64,000 nt of DNA, taken from contig NZ_LT840184.1 of the NCBI RefSeq assembly GCF_900177425.1, positions 1,329,487 to 1,393,486 of the forward strand. Reading direction: 5' to 3'. The notes beneath the pieces are model-generated. The model made no database searches, was not told where the DNA came from, and saw only the letters and a program-made list of their open reading frames with translations. Numbering within the stretch: position 1 is the first letter of the stretch; each line of letters begins with the position of its first letter. Of this stretch, positions 52,750-62,100 are shown in pieces. The position numbers and the translations under genes were made by a program. This DNA is from Paenibacillus uliginis N3/975 (GTDB lineage: Bacteria > Bacillota > Bacilli > Paenibacillales > Paenibacillaceae).

Positions 52750-54117
52750 TTAAAAGCCAGTCAAGTAATGGCTGTATTGGACAAGGCGAATCGCTGATGG
52801 ACGGACCTTCTGAACATTGAGCGGAGCATTGTCGCCCTTGGACGGCTTGGAGTTGACTTCAAGAAGCCAGATTCGTCCTGCAGTATCCACCGCTAAATCA
52901 ATCCCAAGCTCTCCGAAGTGTGAAGGAATCGCTGCTTCAATGCCTTTGGCGATATCGAGTGCAGCCTTCTCCATCCGGTTGCTCGCTGTTAGCTTTGCGG
53001 TAGGAGGGATACCGCTCATGGCAAGCGCGTCTTTAACCGTGGACAGCGTTCCTCCACGGGCGAGATTGGATACATAATGATTTCCTCCCGCAACTCTGGC
53101 CACAATAGACGTTAAACTCCACTTACCTTTTTTGTTTTTGTGGACGAGCGCGCGAAAGTCCACATTTTTTTTATGGAGTCGGACCAAGTCCAGGCCTTGT
53201 TGAATCTGATAGCGGTTTTTTTTGATTTTGCCGGATAGACTGCTGTACAGCTTAGTAAGGGACGAGTAACTATTTTTTTTAATCCCCTCAAGTGAGGTGG
53301 TTAGGGTTTGATAGGTGCCGTCTGCCTGGCGGGAGATTCTGATAATACCTTTGCCTAAACTGCCGCGAACCGGTTTTAGAAAGACCATCGGATATGCAGC
53401 ACACATTTTTTTGAGTATAGGGTAGCTTTTCAGTGAATAGGATTCGGGTAAGTATTTCTTAAGCTTCTCATCCGAGCCCAGTGCATCAAAAACTTCCGTC
53501 TTATCCAGGAACTTCTCGTTGAAAATGTGAGTGCCCAGTCTGGATTTTACTTCTTTCATAAAATGCTGTACGCTAGGACTATTCTCCAATTTGCGTGTGG
53601 GAAGCCGGTTGTTGACCACATCCGGTGCGGGTACGGGACCCTTCTTCCACCCCTCGTCATATCGTACCCCTTCAAGTGTTGACGGGTTCGGACCGATCAT
53701 CTCTGGGGTGAAAAAGTATACATACGCACCTAATTTTTGACAGGCATTGACCATCTCCATGCAAAATGATGAGATCGATCCGAAGGGTTTGCTTGGATCC
53801 TCTGGATCATAACGGCTTATCATAACTCCGATTACGGGACCGAGTCGCAGTGTTTTGTCGGCGGCGTTGTATTTGACGTTCAGAACCGATTGAGGAAGAA
53901 GTCCGGAACTGCTTGACAGGGAAGGGCTTATACGGAGTACAGTCGATTTTATCCCAGGTATGACACGTATCTCCTGCTTGAAGGAGCCGATGGCAAGCTG
54001 TATGGGGTGTTCTGTTGGAATTCGGAGCAGTTTTATCAGCTTCTCGCCAAGCTTGATATCGTTATCCTGCAGATTGCCCGAGCGGAACAGTTGAACCGAT
54101 ATCTTGGTTTTGGACAT
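52750..54117 (-). CDS. YheD-like ATP-grasp protein 1 (first gene of the cluster)
   Basis: 455 residues. N-terminal barrel domain (MSKTKISVQLF ... IRVIPGIKSTVLRISPSLSS), then GPVIGVMISRYD, VVNNRLPTRK, and the ATP-grasp with VFLKPVRGSLGKGIIRI, YQIQQGLDL, VDFRALVHK, LGIDLAVDTAGRIWLLE and VNSKPS. ATG 54117 lies eight bases after GGAAGGAG; an upstream in-frame start has no such site. Divergent from yheB, as an expanded version of the Bacillus yheABCD order. Confidence 0.88.
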   Translation of the reverse strand: MSKTKISVQLFRSGNLQDNDIKLGEKLIKLLRIPTEHPIQLAIGSFKQEIRVIPGIKSTVLRISPSLSSSSGLLPQSVLNVKYNAADKTLRLGPVIGVMISRYDPEDPSKPFGSISSFCMEMVNACQKLGAYVYFFTPEMIGPNPSTLEGVRYDEGWKKGPVPAPDVVNNRLPTRKLENSPSVQHFMKEVKSRLGTHIFNEKFLDKTEVFDALGSDEKLKKYLPESYSLKSYPILKKMCAAYPMVFLKPVRGSLGKGIIRISRQADGTYQTLTTSLEGIKKNSYSSLTKLYSSLSGKIKKNRYQIQQGLDLVRLHKKNVDFRALVHKNKKGKWSLTSIVARVAGGNHYVSNLARGGTLSTVKDALAMSGIPPTAKLTASNRMEKAALDIAKGIEAAIPSHFGELGIDLAVDTAGRIWLLEVNSKPSKGDNAPLNVQKVRPSAIRLVQYSHYLTGF

Positions 54118-54254
54118 CTTGGATCTCCTTCCGACAACTACTTGATGTCTAGTGGACAGATTGGACTTCATCTGAACATTGCATGTAATTCATCATATGA
54201 GGACATATATCCCTTGGTGATTGTACGGATTTGGAAAAAGGGAGGACTTTAAAA

Positions 54255-55421
54255 ATGCCGGACTGGCTGTTTATATTAGTGAACGTGGGGGTGGCTGCGT
54301 TTGTCGGCGGCATTACGAACCATTTTGCAATTAAAATGCTCTTCCATCCTCGTGAAGAAATTCGTATACGCGGATGGAGGCTGCCTTTTACGCCTGGACT
54401 GATTCCGAAGCGGAAGGAAGAGATTGCGGAATCTCTCGGTAAAGTGGTATCCGATTATCTGGTGACGAGTGAAGGGCTTCAAGAAATGATTCGCAAACCA
54501 CTTTTTCGTACAAGGGCGGAGGATGCGGTAAACCGGAAGTTGAAGTTGCTTTCGGAGAGCGAGCAGACACTGGGCGATCTGGCATTGAAATTGTGGAGCC
54601 CGGAAGAGTGGCAGCAGTTGAAAGATCGTGCTGTTCTGACGGCTCAATCGGTAACGGCCCGCGGGGTGACCGCAGTCTGGTCCGATTATGGCTTAGAAGA
54701 CAAACCGCTGAAGGATCTGATTCCCGGCTGGTCCGAGGAAACCCGGCAGCGCTGGAGTGAGGTGGCTGCCGAAGCGCTATTAAAGGAGCTTGGGGATACG
54801 CTGTTGTCATCGGACGGCCAACGTTTGCTTAAAGAAATGGCTTCTGCGATGATGGATAAGGCAGGGGGATTTCTCGGCACGATGGCCGCTATTTTTGTGG
54901 ATGAGGACAAGCTGGTTCAGAAATTGACGCCGATGCTGATCGGTCAGCTGGAAGGAAAGAAGGTTCGCCAGACGATCGTTTCTGTTGTATCAGGTAAGCT
55001 GGAGCAATATGGAGAAATGTCTCTTGGCCGTGTGGTGGAGGCTGCAGCCGGAGAACTTGGTCCAGGTTTGATTACGCGAAAGCTTGAAGAAACGATTCCG
55101 TGGAAAGCATGGATTGAGCGTCTGGAGAATGTCCGGATCACGGATTTCATCACACCCCGGCTTCCTGCGATCGAGGGTGCACTGCCAGGCTTGATCGATA
55201 AAGGACTCCGAATGCTTGAGGACGCCGTTCCGGCAGCAATGAAGGCAGTAGATCTGCCAAACCTGGTACAGGAGCAGGTAGAGAAATTTCCGGTTGAACG
55301 TCTTGAAGAAGTCATATTGAGCGTATCGGGCCGGGAATTCCGGGCTATAACCTGGCTTGGGGTTCTGCTGGGCGGGCTTATCGGAATGTTTCAGTCGTTC
55401 ATTACCTTGCTGTGGAGATAA
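54255..55421 (+). CDS. yheB: DUF445 membrane protein YheB
   Basis: 388 residues. One membrane helix at each end (about 5-25 and 365-385) with a long helical, amphipathic middle. Family motifs: GGITNHFAIKMLFHP, PFTPGLIPKRKEEIAESLG and the C-terminal AITWLGVLLGGLIGMFQ. YheB is a conserved envelope protein of unknown function in sporeformers. ATG 54255 is nine bases after GGGAGG; the earlier ATG (54231) has no site. Confidence 0.92.
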   Translation: MPDWLFILVNVGVAAFVGGITNHFAIKMLFHPREEIRIRGWRLPFTPGLIPKRKEEIAESLGKVVSDYLVTSEGLQEMIRKPLFRTRAEDAVNRKLKLLSESEQTLGDLALKLWSPEEWQQLKDRAVLTAQSVTARGVTAVWSDYGLEDKPLKDLIPGWSEETRQRWSEVAAEALLKELGDTLLSSDGQRLLKEMASAMMDKAGGFLGTMAAIFVDEDKLVQKLTPMLIGQLEGKKVRQTIVSVVSGKLEQYGEMSLGRVVEAAAGELGPGLITRKLEETIPWKAWIERLENVRITDFITPRLPAIEGALPGLIDKGLRMLEDAVPAAMKAVDLPNLVQEQVEKFPVERLEEVILSVSGREFRAITWLGVLLGGLIGMFQSFITLLWR

Positions 55422-55471
55422 GAGTAAAAAAATAATGTTGCGGTAATAGTCCGCACGGTAGGAGGACAAAT

Positions 55472-55819
55472 ATGAATATTTATGACAAGGCGAATGATTT
55501 GGCTAGAGCGATGAAGGAAAGTCAAGAAGTACAGGAAATTACCTCTGCAATGAAACTGATTGAAGCTGATCCAGAAAGCAAGCAGATGCTGGATAGCTTC
55601 CGTGAGCGTCAGATGGAAGTGCAGCAGCGAATCATGACCGGCGATATGCCTTCACAGGAAGAGATGGAAAAGATGGAGAAGCTGTTTGAAGTGCTGAGTC
55701 TTAACCTGAACATCCGCCGTTTGTTTGATGCGGAGCGTCGTTTGAGCATTATTATTGAGGACGTGAACAAAATTATATCAGACAGTCTTCAGCATTTGTA
55801 TGGGTCAACTCAATCATAA
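55472..55819 (+). CDS. yheA: YlbF/YmcA-family protein YheA
   Basis: 115 residues, all helical: IYDKANDLARAMKESQEVQE, DPESKQMLDSFRERQMEVQQ. The YlbF/YmcA/YheA family includes parts of the Y-complex for RNA processing, but YheA itself has no settled role and lacks the cysteines of YlbF and YmcA. ATG behind AGGAGGAC. Follows yheB by 50 bases, as in Bacillus. Confidence 0.9.
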   Translation: MNIYDKANDLARAMKESQEVQEITSAMKLIEADPESKQMLDSFRERQMEVQQRIMTGDMPSQEEMEKMEKLFEVLSLNLNIRRLFDAERRLSIIIEDVNKIISDSLQHLYGSTQS

Positions 55820-55827
55820 TAGTTAAC

Positions 55828-55857
55828 AATCCGCGGCGGATGCCGCGGATTTTTTTG
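55828..55857 (+). terminator. Terminator behind yheA
   Basis: Stem AATCCGCGGC with GCCGCGGATT, 4-base loop, followed by TTTTTT. Confidence 0.9.
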
Positions 55858-55948
55858 CTCACTCTTCATTCTTCTTTCATATTTTGGACCAGCTCCTCAT
55901 AGAGTAGATATATAGAGTTCAGAAGAAAGTAGAGGAGCTGTATAACTC

Positions 55949-56233
55949 ATGAAGAAAAAGAAAAGTAAGATTAAGCATTCCGCTTATCTCTTGATTGCGC
56001 TGGGGATGCTGGTATATGCGCTGCCGAGCATTTCGTTCGCAGGAGGTTTTTCTTGGGCATCGCTGTTTGGGGCTGTATGGGCCGGATTCGCCCTGTTGGT
56101 CATTGCATCGCATCTGCATATTTTGATTGGTGTAGATGAAGCGAAACAGAAGGCATTGGATGAAATCCGAAAGGAAAAGATGAACCAATGGCAGCTAAAA
56201 TGGCCTGAGGAGCAAAAAAGCCGTGGCGCCTAA
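55949..56233 (+). CDS. Small two-helix membrane protein, unknown
   Basis: 94 residues. A very basic N-terminus (MKKKKSKIKHS), two membrane helices (about 12-31 and 38-60), then a charged helical tail (EAKQKALDEIRKEKMNQWQL). Topology is probably both ends inside. No family recognised. The ribosome site GAGGAG is rather far (12 bases) from the ATG. It is a single gene between two terminators. Confidence 0.65.
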   Translation: MKKKKSKIKHSAYLLIALGMLVYALPSISFAGGFSWASLFGAVWAGFALLVIASHLHILIGVDEAKQKALDEIRKEKMNQWQLKWPEEQKSRGA

Positions 56234-56253
56234 AATTACTTCATAGAACATAA

Positions 56254-56289
56254 AAAAAACCGTTCGCGTTCGCTGGCGAACGGTTTTTT
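56254..56289 (+). terminator. Terminator before ytoI
   Basis: Perfect stem AAAAAACCGTTCGC with GCGAACGGTTTTTT, 8-base loop. Confidence 0.9.
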
Positions 56290-56331
56290 GCTGTGTCGCA
56301 TGTTATTTTATAATGCATGTCTGGTATAATA

Positions 56332-56340
56332 GATACAGTA
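56332..56340 (+). promoter_or_regulatory. Extended -10 promoter of ytoI
   Basis: TGGTATAAT, a perfect extended -10, starts 39 bases before the TTG start of ytoI. It lies inside the longer open frame that would begin at 56317, which argues that the longer reading is not the real gene. Confidence 0.6.
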
Positions 56341-56370
56341 TGGTACAGATTGAGTAGGGGGGTGGAACAG

Positions 56371-57705
56371 TTGGATGTTCGAGATGAGACAATTACGAAG
56401 CACGAACAACTTGTACAGCATATCGAAAGTTTAAAGGTAGGAACCAAAATATCAGTCCGGAGGCTCGCCAAAGAGCTTGGTGTAAGTGAAGGTACAGCTT
56501 ACCGTGCAGTTAAGGAAGCAGAAGGGCTGGGAATTGTTGTAACGAAGGAACGGATCGGAACTGTACGTATTGAGCGGAAGCCGCGGAATATTTCAGAGCA
56601 GCTGACCTTCGCTGATGTGGTGGAGATCGTTGAGGGGCATGTACTTGGCGGGGCTGAGGGTCTTAATAAAAGTCTGCATAAGTATGTGATCGGGGCCATG
56701 AAGGTTGAAGCGATGGTCCGCTATATTGATGCCGGAAGCCTGATGATTGTCGGAAACCGAGAGGATGCGCATTCTCTGGCCCTCGAGCAAGGAGCAGGTG
56801 TACTCATAACAGGTGGTTTTGGGACAAGCCGTGAAGTAAAGCAACTAGCGGACCAGCTGGGACTGCCAATCTTTTCTTCACGTCACGACACCTTCACCGT
56901 AGCTTCAATGATCAATCGCGCCATTTTTGACCGGCTAATCAAGAAAAAAATTATGCTTGTCGAGGACATCGCAGGCGAAAAACCGAGAATTCACGCGCTT
57001 AAGAGCTCGGTTACAGCTCGAGAGCTTATCGAAATGGCGAAGGAATGCGGAGAACAACGTTTCCCGGTTACGGATGAATGGAACCGTGTCATCGGCATCG
57101 TTGGCGTAAAGGATGTTGTCGGACTTGCCGATAATCAGGCGATTGAACGAGCAATTATCCGTAACCCGATTACGGCCACTTTAAAAACATCACTAGCCTC
57201 GGCTGCTCAGATTATGATGTGGGAGGGTATTGACTTCCTTCCCATCGTCGACCGCAACCGTAAGCTCGTTGCCACAGTTACACGGAAAGAAGTGCTTGAG
57301 GCGATGCGGAATGCCCGTAATCAGCCTCAGCTGGGGGAGACGTTTGATCAGCTGATCTGGAATGGAATGGCTGAAGATCGGGATGGGGAAGGAAATCTGT
57401 TCTTTAATGGGTTTATCACACCACAGATGGCGACAGAACTCGGGACGATTTCGCAAGGTGTCCTGACAACAGTTATGAGCCAAGCTGCCTTTAAAGCAGC
57501 CAAGGACATTAGCGGTAGTGATCACGTGCTCGATAATCTGTCCACTTATTTCATCCGCCCGATTCAGATTGAGGATCCGATTGTGGTGACGCCGCGACTT
57601 CTGGAGATGAGCCGGCGGACTTGCAAGATGGAAATCGAAATCAGTCACCAATCCAACCTGATCGCGAAATCGGTCATGACACTGCAGGCGATAGATCCAG
57701 GGTAA
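56371..57705 (+). CDS. ytoI: YtoI: HTH - DRTGG - CBS - hotdog regulator-like protein
   Basis: 444 residues. A GntR-like winged helix (about 14-60, SVRRLAKELGVSEGTAYRAV), a DRTGG domain (about 70-180), two CBS domains (about 195-305, with HALKSSVTARELIEMAKECG), and a C-terminal hotdog thioesterase-like domain (about 330-440). The same unusual order is found in Bacillus YtoI, whose ligand and targets are unknown; CBS and DRTGG suggest adenine-nucleotide sensing. The TTG start is six bases after GGGGGGTGG. Confidence 0.92.
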   Translation: MDVRDETITKHEQLVQHIESLKVGTKISVRRLAKELGVSEGTAYRAVKEAEGLGIVVTKERIGTVRIERKPRNISEQLTFADVVEIVEGHVLGGAEGLNKSLHKYVIGAMKVEAMVRYIDAGSLMIVGNREDAHSLALEQGAGVLITGGFGTSREVKQLADQLGLPIFSSRHDTFTVASMINRAIFDRLIKKKIMLVEDIAGEKPRIHALKSSVTARELIEMAKECGEQRFPVTDEWNRVIGIVGVKDVVGLADNQAIERAIIRNPITATLKTSLASAAQIMMWEGIDFLPIVDRNRKLVATVTRKEVLEAMRNARNQPQLGETFDQLIWNGMAEDRDGEGNLFFNGFITPQMATELGTISQGVLTTVMSQAAFKAAKDISGSDHVLDNLSTYFIRPIQIEDPIVVTPRLLEMSRRTCKMEIEISHQSNLIAKSVMTLQAIDPG

Positions 57706-57737
57706 CGGAACATGTTTCATGCAGGAACACATAACAA

Positions 57738-57789
57738 AGAGGGCTACTCATCCGGCGGAAGTATATCCGGCCGATGAATAGCCCTTTTT
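57738..57789. terminator. Terminator between ytoI and ytpI
   Basis: GGGCTA-TCATC-GGC pairs with GCC-GATGA-TAGCCC with small mismatches, followed by TTTTTC on the plus strand. The genes are convergent. Confidence 0.75.
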
Positions 57790-57812
57790 CATTTAAATTG
57801 AATGTTTGTATT

Positions 57813-58118
57813 CTAGCTGCGAGCCGATTTTTGACGGCTGTAATAGCTTTTACTTCTAATGCCAGCAAAAATATTAAAGGCGCCCATTACCATGAAAACA
57901 GCCTCAACGATCACTGCGGGAGTGGAGCCGCTGAACATAAGCATGGCAATAAAAGACAGGGCGACCAGCATAATGCCCATATAGATATTCGTCGACGCAT
58001 GAAAGATACCTCGATCGAGCGGGTCGGACATTTTGCGGGCACGAATGCTGTATAAAGCAGCAGTGATGCAGGAAATGACCAGCACTGCGAATAAGACATA
58101 GCGGATAATACCAAGCAT
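57813..58118 (-). CDS. ytpI: YtpI membrane protein
   Basis: 101 residues, three membrane helices (about 4-25, 43-63, 70-90). The segments RKMSDPLDRGIFHASTNIYM and GAFNIFAGIRS match YtpI. Function unknown. The ATG at 58118 gives the known length and lies 12 bases after AAAGGAG; the longer reading from 58148 contains that ribosome site inside its own coding sequence. Confidence 0.87.
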   Translation of the reverse strand: MLGIIRYVLFAVLVISCITAALYSIRARKMSDPLDRGIFHASTNIYMGIMLVALSFIAMLMFSGSTPAVIVEAVFMVMGAFNIFAGIRSKSYYSRQKSARS

Positions 58119-58202
58119 GGTAGAAAGGCACTCCTTTGGTATGGACATGGTTACATGAATACTCGTATTGTATCATGAATCTATTCAGATGTGATGTACA
58201 CT

Positions 58203-58679
58203 TTAGTTGCCGATATCCACCCAGATCTGCAGAACGCCTTCCATGACCAGCATGGTCCTGATTTTGATCTTGTAGTCTTTATCCCGGACGGTATATATTT
58301 TATCATCCAGCAGTGAGCGTGTGAGCTTACTGTCGGTATCGATATCAAATATGCTTCTACCCCGCAGTGCTGCTAGATCTTTACCCATCATCTGAACGAT
58401 TTCTTTCTCAATGAGGGAATCAATCGGTTCGGATTTTTGTTCCGTTCGGATTTTAATTTCCCGGATGACCGTTGGCTGCTTGCTGTATTTCTTCAACGTC
58501 TTGATATCTTCTTCATATTGGAGAATTTGGACTTGCAGGTCTTTGTTATTTATCCATAACTTGTTGTAGCTGGCGTGGTATAACGAATTATAGACGACAC
58601 TCCCGATGACCATACCGAGAATAAAGATCGAGGCGGCCTGATAAAAAGGACGGAAACGGCGGAACGGAGGCACCCTCAT
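58203..58679 (-). CDS. ytrI: Sporulation protein YtrI
   Basis: 158 residues. One membrane helix near the N-terminus (about 14-33), a coiled-coil stretch (about 45-70, LQVQILQYEEDIKTLKKYSK) and a C-terminal alpha/beta domain outside. Matches YtrI, made with YtrH under sigma-E and needed for efficient sporulation in Bacillus. It starts three bases behind the ytrH stop codon and shares its GGAG site. Confidence 0.9.
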   Translation of the reverse strand: MRVPPFRRFRPFYQAASIFILGMVIGSVVYNSLYHASYNKLWINNKDLQVQILQYEEDIKTLKKYSKQPTVIREIKIRTEQKSEPIDSLIEKEIVQMMGKDLAALRGRSIFDIDTDSKLTRSLLDDKIYTVRDKDYKIKIRTMLVMEGVLQIWVDIGN

Positions 58680-58682
58680 ACA

Positions 58683-59009
58683 TTAACTCCGGCTGGAGCA
58701 GACCCATTTGACCAGCTCACTGCCCATATGTGCCCCTAAGAATGCGAAGATCAGATACAAAATCTGTTTTATGGCGGGAGACAAATTTCCATCCAGCATA
58801 TTGCTCTCAATAACACGCATGGGATCAATGGTTCCACCGACAGCGGCAGCAAGTGCCCAAATTTTGATGCGGCCCGCAATGTCAAGCATCGTTAAAGTCG
58901 GAGGCTGCATCGAGAGCACGGCGCCAACCCCTCCGACCATAGCCCCCCCAACCACGATGCCGAAAGCTATGAAAAAGTCCAGTATCGCTTTAGATAAAAA
59001 AATACTCAT
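58683..59009 (-). CDS. ytrH: Sporulation protein YtrH
   Basis: 108 residues. Three membrane segments (about 4-33, 43-62, 80-98). The phrases KAILDFFIAFGIVVGGAMVG, WALAAAVGGTIDPMRVIE and FLGAHMGSELV match YtrH. The ATG at 59009 follows AAAGGGGAC; a long upstream extension would run through the promoter. First gene of ytrH-ytrI, divergent from dnaE. Confidence 0.92.
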   Translation of the reverse strand: MSIFLSKAILDFFIAFGIVVGGAMVGGVGAVLSMQPPTLTMLDIAGRIKIWALAAAVGGTIDPMRVIESNMLDGNLSPAIKQILYLIFAFLGAHMGSELVKWVCSSRS

Positions 59010-59073
59010 CCTTTTTGTCCCCTTTCTTGCCGGGAAGGCGGTGTTGACCGCCTGTCCAGATGCTCCTGATTTC

Positions 59074-59103
59074 ATTCTATGGGCGGGTAGAGCCACATTA
59101 TGA
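59074..59103 (-). promoter_or_regulatory. Sigma-E promoter of ytrH-ytrI
   Basis: On the minus strand: TCATAAT, 15 bases, CATAGAAT. This fits the sigma-E consensus (-35 with ATAHT, -10 CATACAAT, one mismatch) and lies about 65 bases before the ytrH ATG, in agreement with the known mother-cell expression of ytrHI in Bacillus. Confidence 0.7.
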
Positions 59104-59143
59104 TAAAATAAGAATAAGAATTTAAGGGGCGAAAGGAAGGCGA

Positions 59144-62100
59144 ATGATGAGTACTTTCGTGCATTTGCATGTGCATAGCGAATACAGTCTGCTCGACGGA
59201 GCGGCGCGTATTGAAGACCTTGTACGGGAAGCGGCAGCGCTTGGCATGAAATCATTGGCGCTGACCGATCACGGGGTCATGTACGGCGCCGTTCCATTTT
59301 ATAAATCATGCCAAAAGCATGGCATAAAGCCGATCATCGGATGTGAAGCTTATATTACAGCAGGATCGCGTAAGGAGCGGGGGAGTCGTAAAGACCAGCC
59401 TATCTATCACCTCATTCTGCTCGCAAAAAATGAAACCGGCTATCGGAACCTGATGAAGCTTTGCTCCATCGGCCATCTGGAAGGCTATCATTATAGACCT
59501 AGAATTGATATGGAGGCGCTCGCGTCTCATCATGAGGGAATTATATGCCTCAGTGCCTGTCTTGGCGGAGAAGTTCCACAGCATTTGCTGCACGGCAGGG
59601 AAGCAGAGGCCAAAGCTGCTGCGCTGCGTTATAAGGCTGTTTTCGGAGATGACTATTACCTGGAGCTGCAGGATCACGGATTGCCGGAGCAAAAACGAGT
59701 CAATCCCCAACTCATCGCCTTAAGCCGGGAATTAGGCATTCCACTGGCGGCAACAAATGACGTGCACTATTTGACGTCAGCCGATGCGGAAGTACAGGAT
59801 GTGTTAATCTGTATCGGGACAGGCAAGACGGTGGAGGACGAAGACCGGCTCAGAATCCCGACCAGCCAGCTATATTTGAAGAGCGAAGACGAAATGAAAC
59901 GGCTGTTCCCTCACGTGCTGGAAGCGGTGGATAACACGGCCGCTATTGCGGAACAGTGCAACCTTGAACTGGAGTTTGGCAGGTCTATTCTTCCGGAATA
60001 CCGGCCTTTGCCAGAAGGGATGGATGCAGCTTCTTATTTACGGCAGCTGTGCGGTGCCGGTCTTCGTGAACGTTATGAAGGTACAGAGCGCTTCACATCG
60101 GCAGATAACCGAGCAGAGCTGGAGCGCCGGCTTGATTATGAGCTGAACATCATTGAGAGTATGGGCTTTAGCGATTATTTTCTTATCGTGTGGGATTTTA
60201 TCGCATACGCTCACAAGCAGGGCATTGCCGTTGGACCCGGAAGGGGCTCTTCCGCCGGCAGTCTTGTTGCGTATACACTGTGCATAACGAATGTGGACCC
60301 AATAAAGTACAATCTGCTCTTTGAACGGTTTTTGAACCCGGAACGTGTCACGATGCCGGATATCGATATTGACTTCAGTGACGAACGACGGGACGAGGTT
60401 ATTGATTATGTGGTTCATAAGTACGGGCGGGAGCATGTTGCCCAGATTATAACTTTTGGTACGATGGCTGCAAGGGCTGCGGTCAGGGATGTCGGACGTG
60501 CATTAAATGTGCCGTATGGAGATGTGGACAGAGCGGCTAAGCTGATTCCGAACCATTTGGGTATCAGCATATCACGAGCGTTGAAAGAAAGCCCTGGTCT
60601 GAAAGAACAGTACGATACCAAGCCCAAGGTTCGGGAGCTGCTCGATATGGCGCTCAAAGTGGAGGGGATGCCTCGTCATGCATCAACTCATGCGGCGGGC
60701 GTAGTCATATCCCGCGATCCGTTAACCGATGCGGTTCCGCTGCAGGAAGGCAGTGAGAAGACGGCGCTAACCCAGTATTCCATGGAGCATCTGGAAAGCA
60801 TAGGCCTCCTGAAAATGGACTTTCTCGGGCTTCGGACCTTATCGATTATCGAGCGAACTATGCGCTGGATTGGTGAAGCGGCTCCGGATTTCGAGAAAGT
60901 GTCTGATGACGATCCGGGGACCTATCAAATGTTGGGACGCGGTGAAACGACAGGTGTATTTCAGCTGGAATCAGCGGGGATGCGCCGCGTATTGAAGGAT
61001 TTAAAGCCATCGGCGTTTGAAGACATCGTGTCCGTTCTGGCACTGTACCGCCCCGGTCCGATGGAGTTTATACCGAAATACATTCAGGCCAAGCATGGCA
61101 TGATTGAACCGGAATACCCGCACCCTGACCTGATCCCGATTCTGGGGGATACCTATGGAATTATTGTTTATCAGGAACAGATTATGCAGATCGCTTCGGC
61201 CATGGCGGGATTTTCGCTTGGTGAAGCCGATTTGCTGAGACGAGCGGTATCGAAAAAGAAACGGGAGGTATTAGACAGGGAGCGAGGCCATTTTGTGTCC
61301 GGCAGCTTGAAGCAGAATTACAACGAAGAGGATGCAAATCGGGTGTACGATATGATTGTACGCTTTGCGGACTACGGTTTTCCGCGGGCGCACGCAGCTG
61401 CTTATGGTGTACTGGCTTTTCAAACAGCTTATCTTAAGGCTCACTATCCGGTTCAATTTATGGCCTCTATGCTGACGGCTGTGATGGGCAGCCATCGGAA
61501 AGTGGCGGAGTACGTGCTTGAATCCCATCGTATGAACATTAATGTGATGCCGCCGGACGTGAATGAAAGCAGAGCTTTGTTTACACCGGTATCGGGCCGT
61601 TCCGGCTCCGATTCGGATGAAGACAACCTGGCGACTGAAGGACGAAACGGTGGGATTCGCTTCGGACTGGCGGCAATCAAAAATGTTGGGACTCAGGCTG
61701 TGGAAAATATCGTCCAGATCCGGGAAGACAAGCCGTTTGAAAGTCTGCTCGATTTCTGCCGCCGGGTTGATCTGCGTGTGTGCAATAAGCGGGTTATCGA
61801 ATCGCTCATTCAGGCGGGTGCTTTTGATACGCTCCCAGGGCACCGGTCCCAGCTGATAGCTATGCTGGATGAAACCGTAGAAGCTGCCGTGAAGTGGCGG
61901 AAAGAACGCGAAGATTTGCAGATACAGCTGTTTGATTTTGTAGAAACGACAAATTGGGACATCGAATATCCGGATATTCCCCCGTATTCTGCGGGACAAC
62001 AGTTGGAATTGGAACGCGAACTGCTCGGTATGTACCTGTCCGGACACCCGCTCGATGATTACGATCTTTTGCTTGAGAAATCGGGGGCAGACCGGTTGAT

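Noticed and set aside
61271..62047. 258-codon open frame opposite dnaE
   Set aside because: Shadow frame; the plus strand encodes conserved DnaE sequence throughout.
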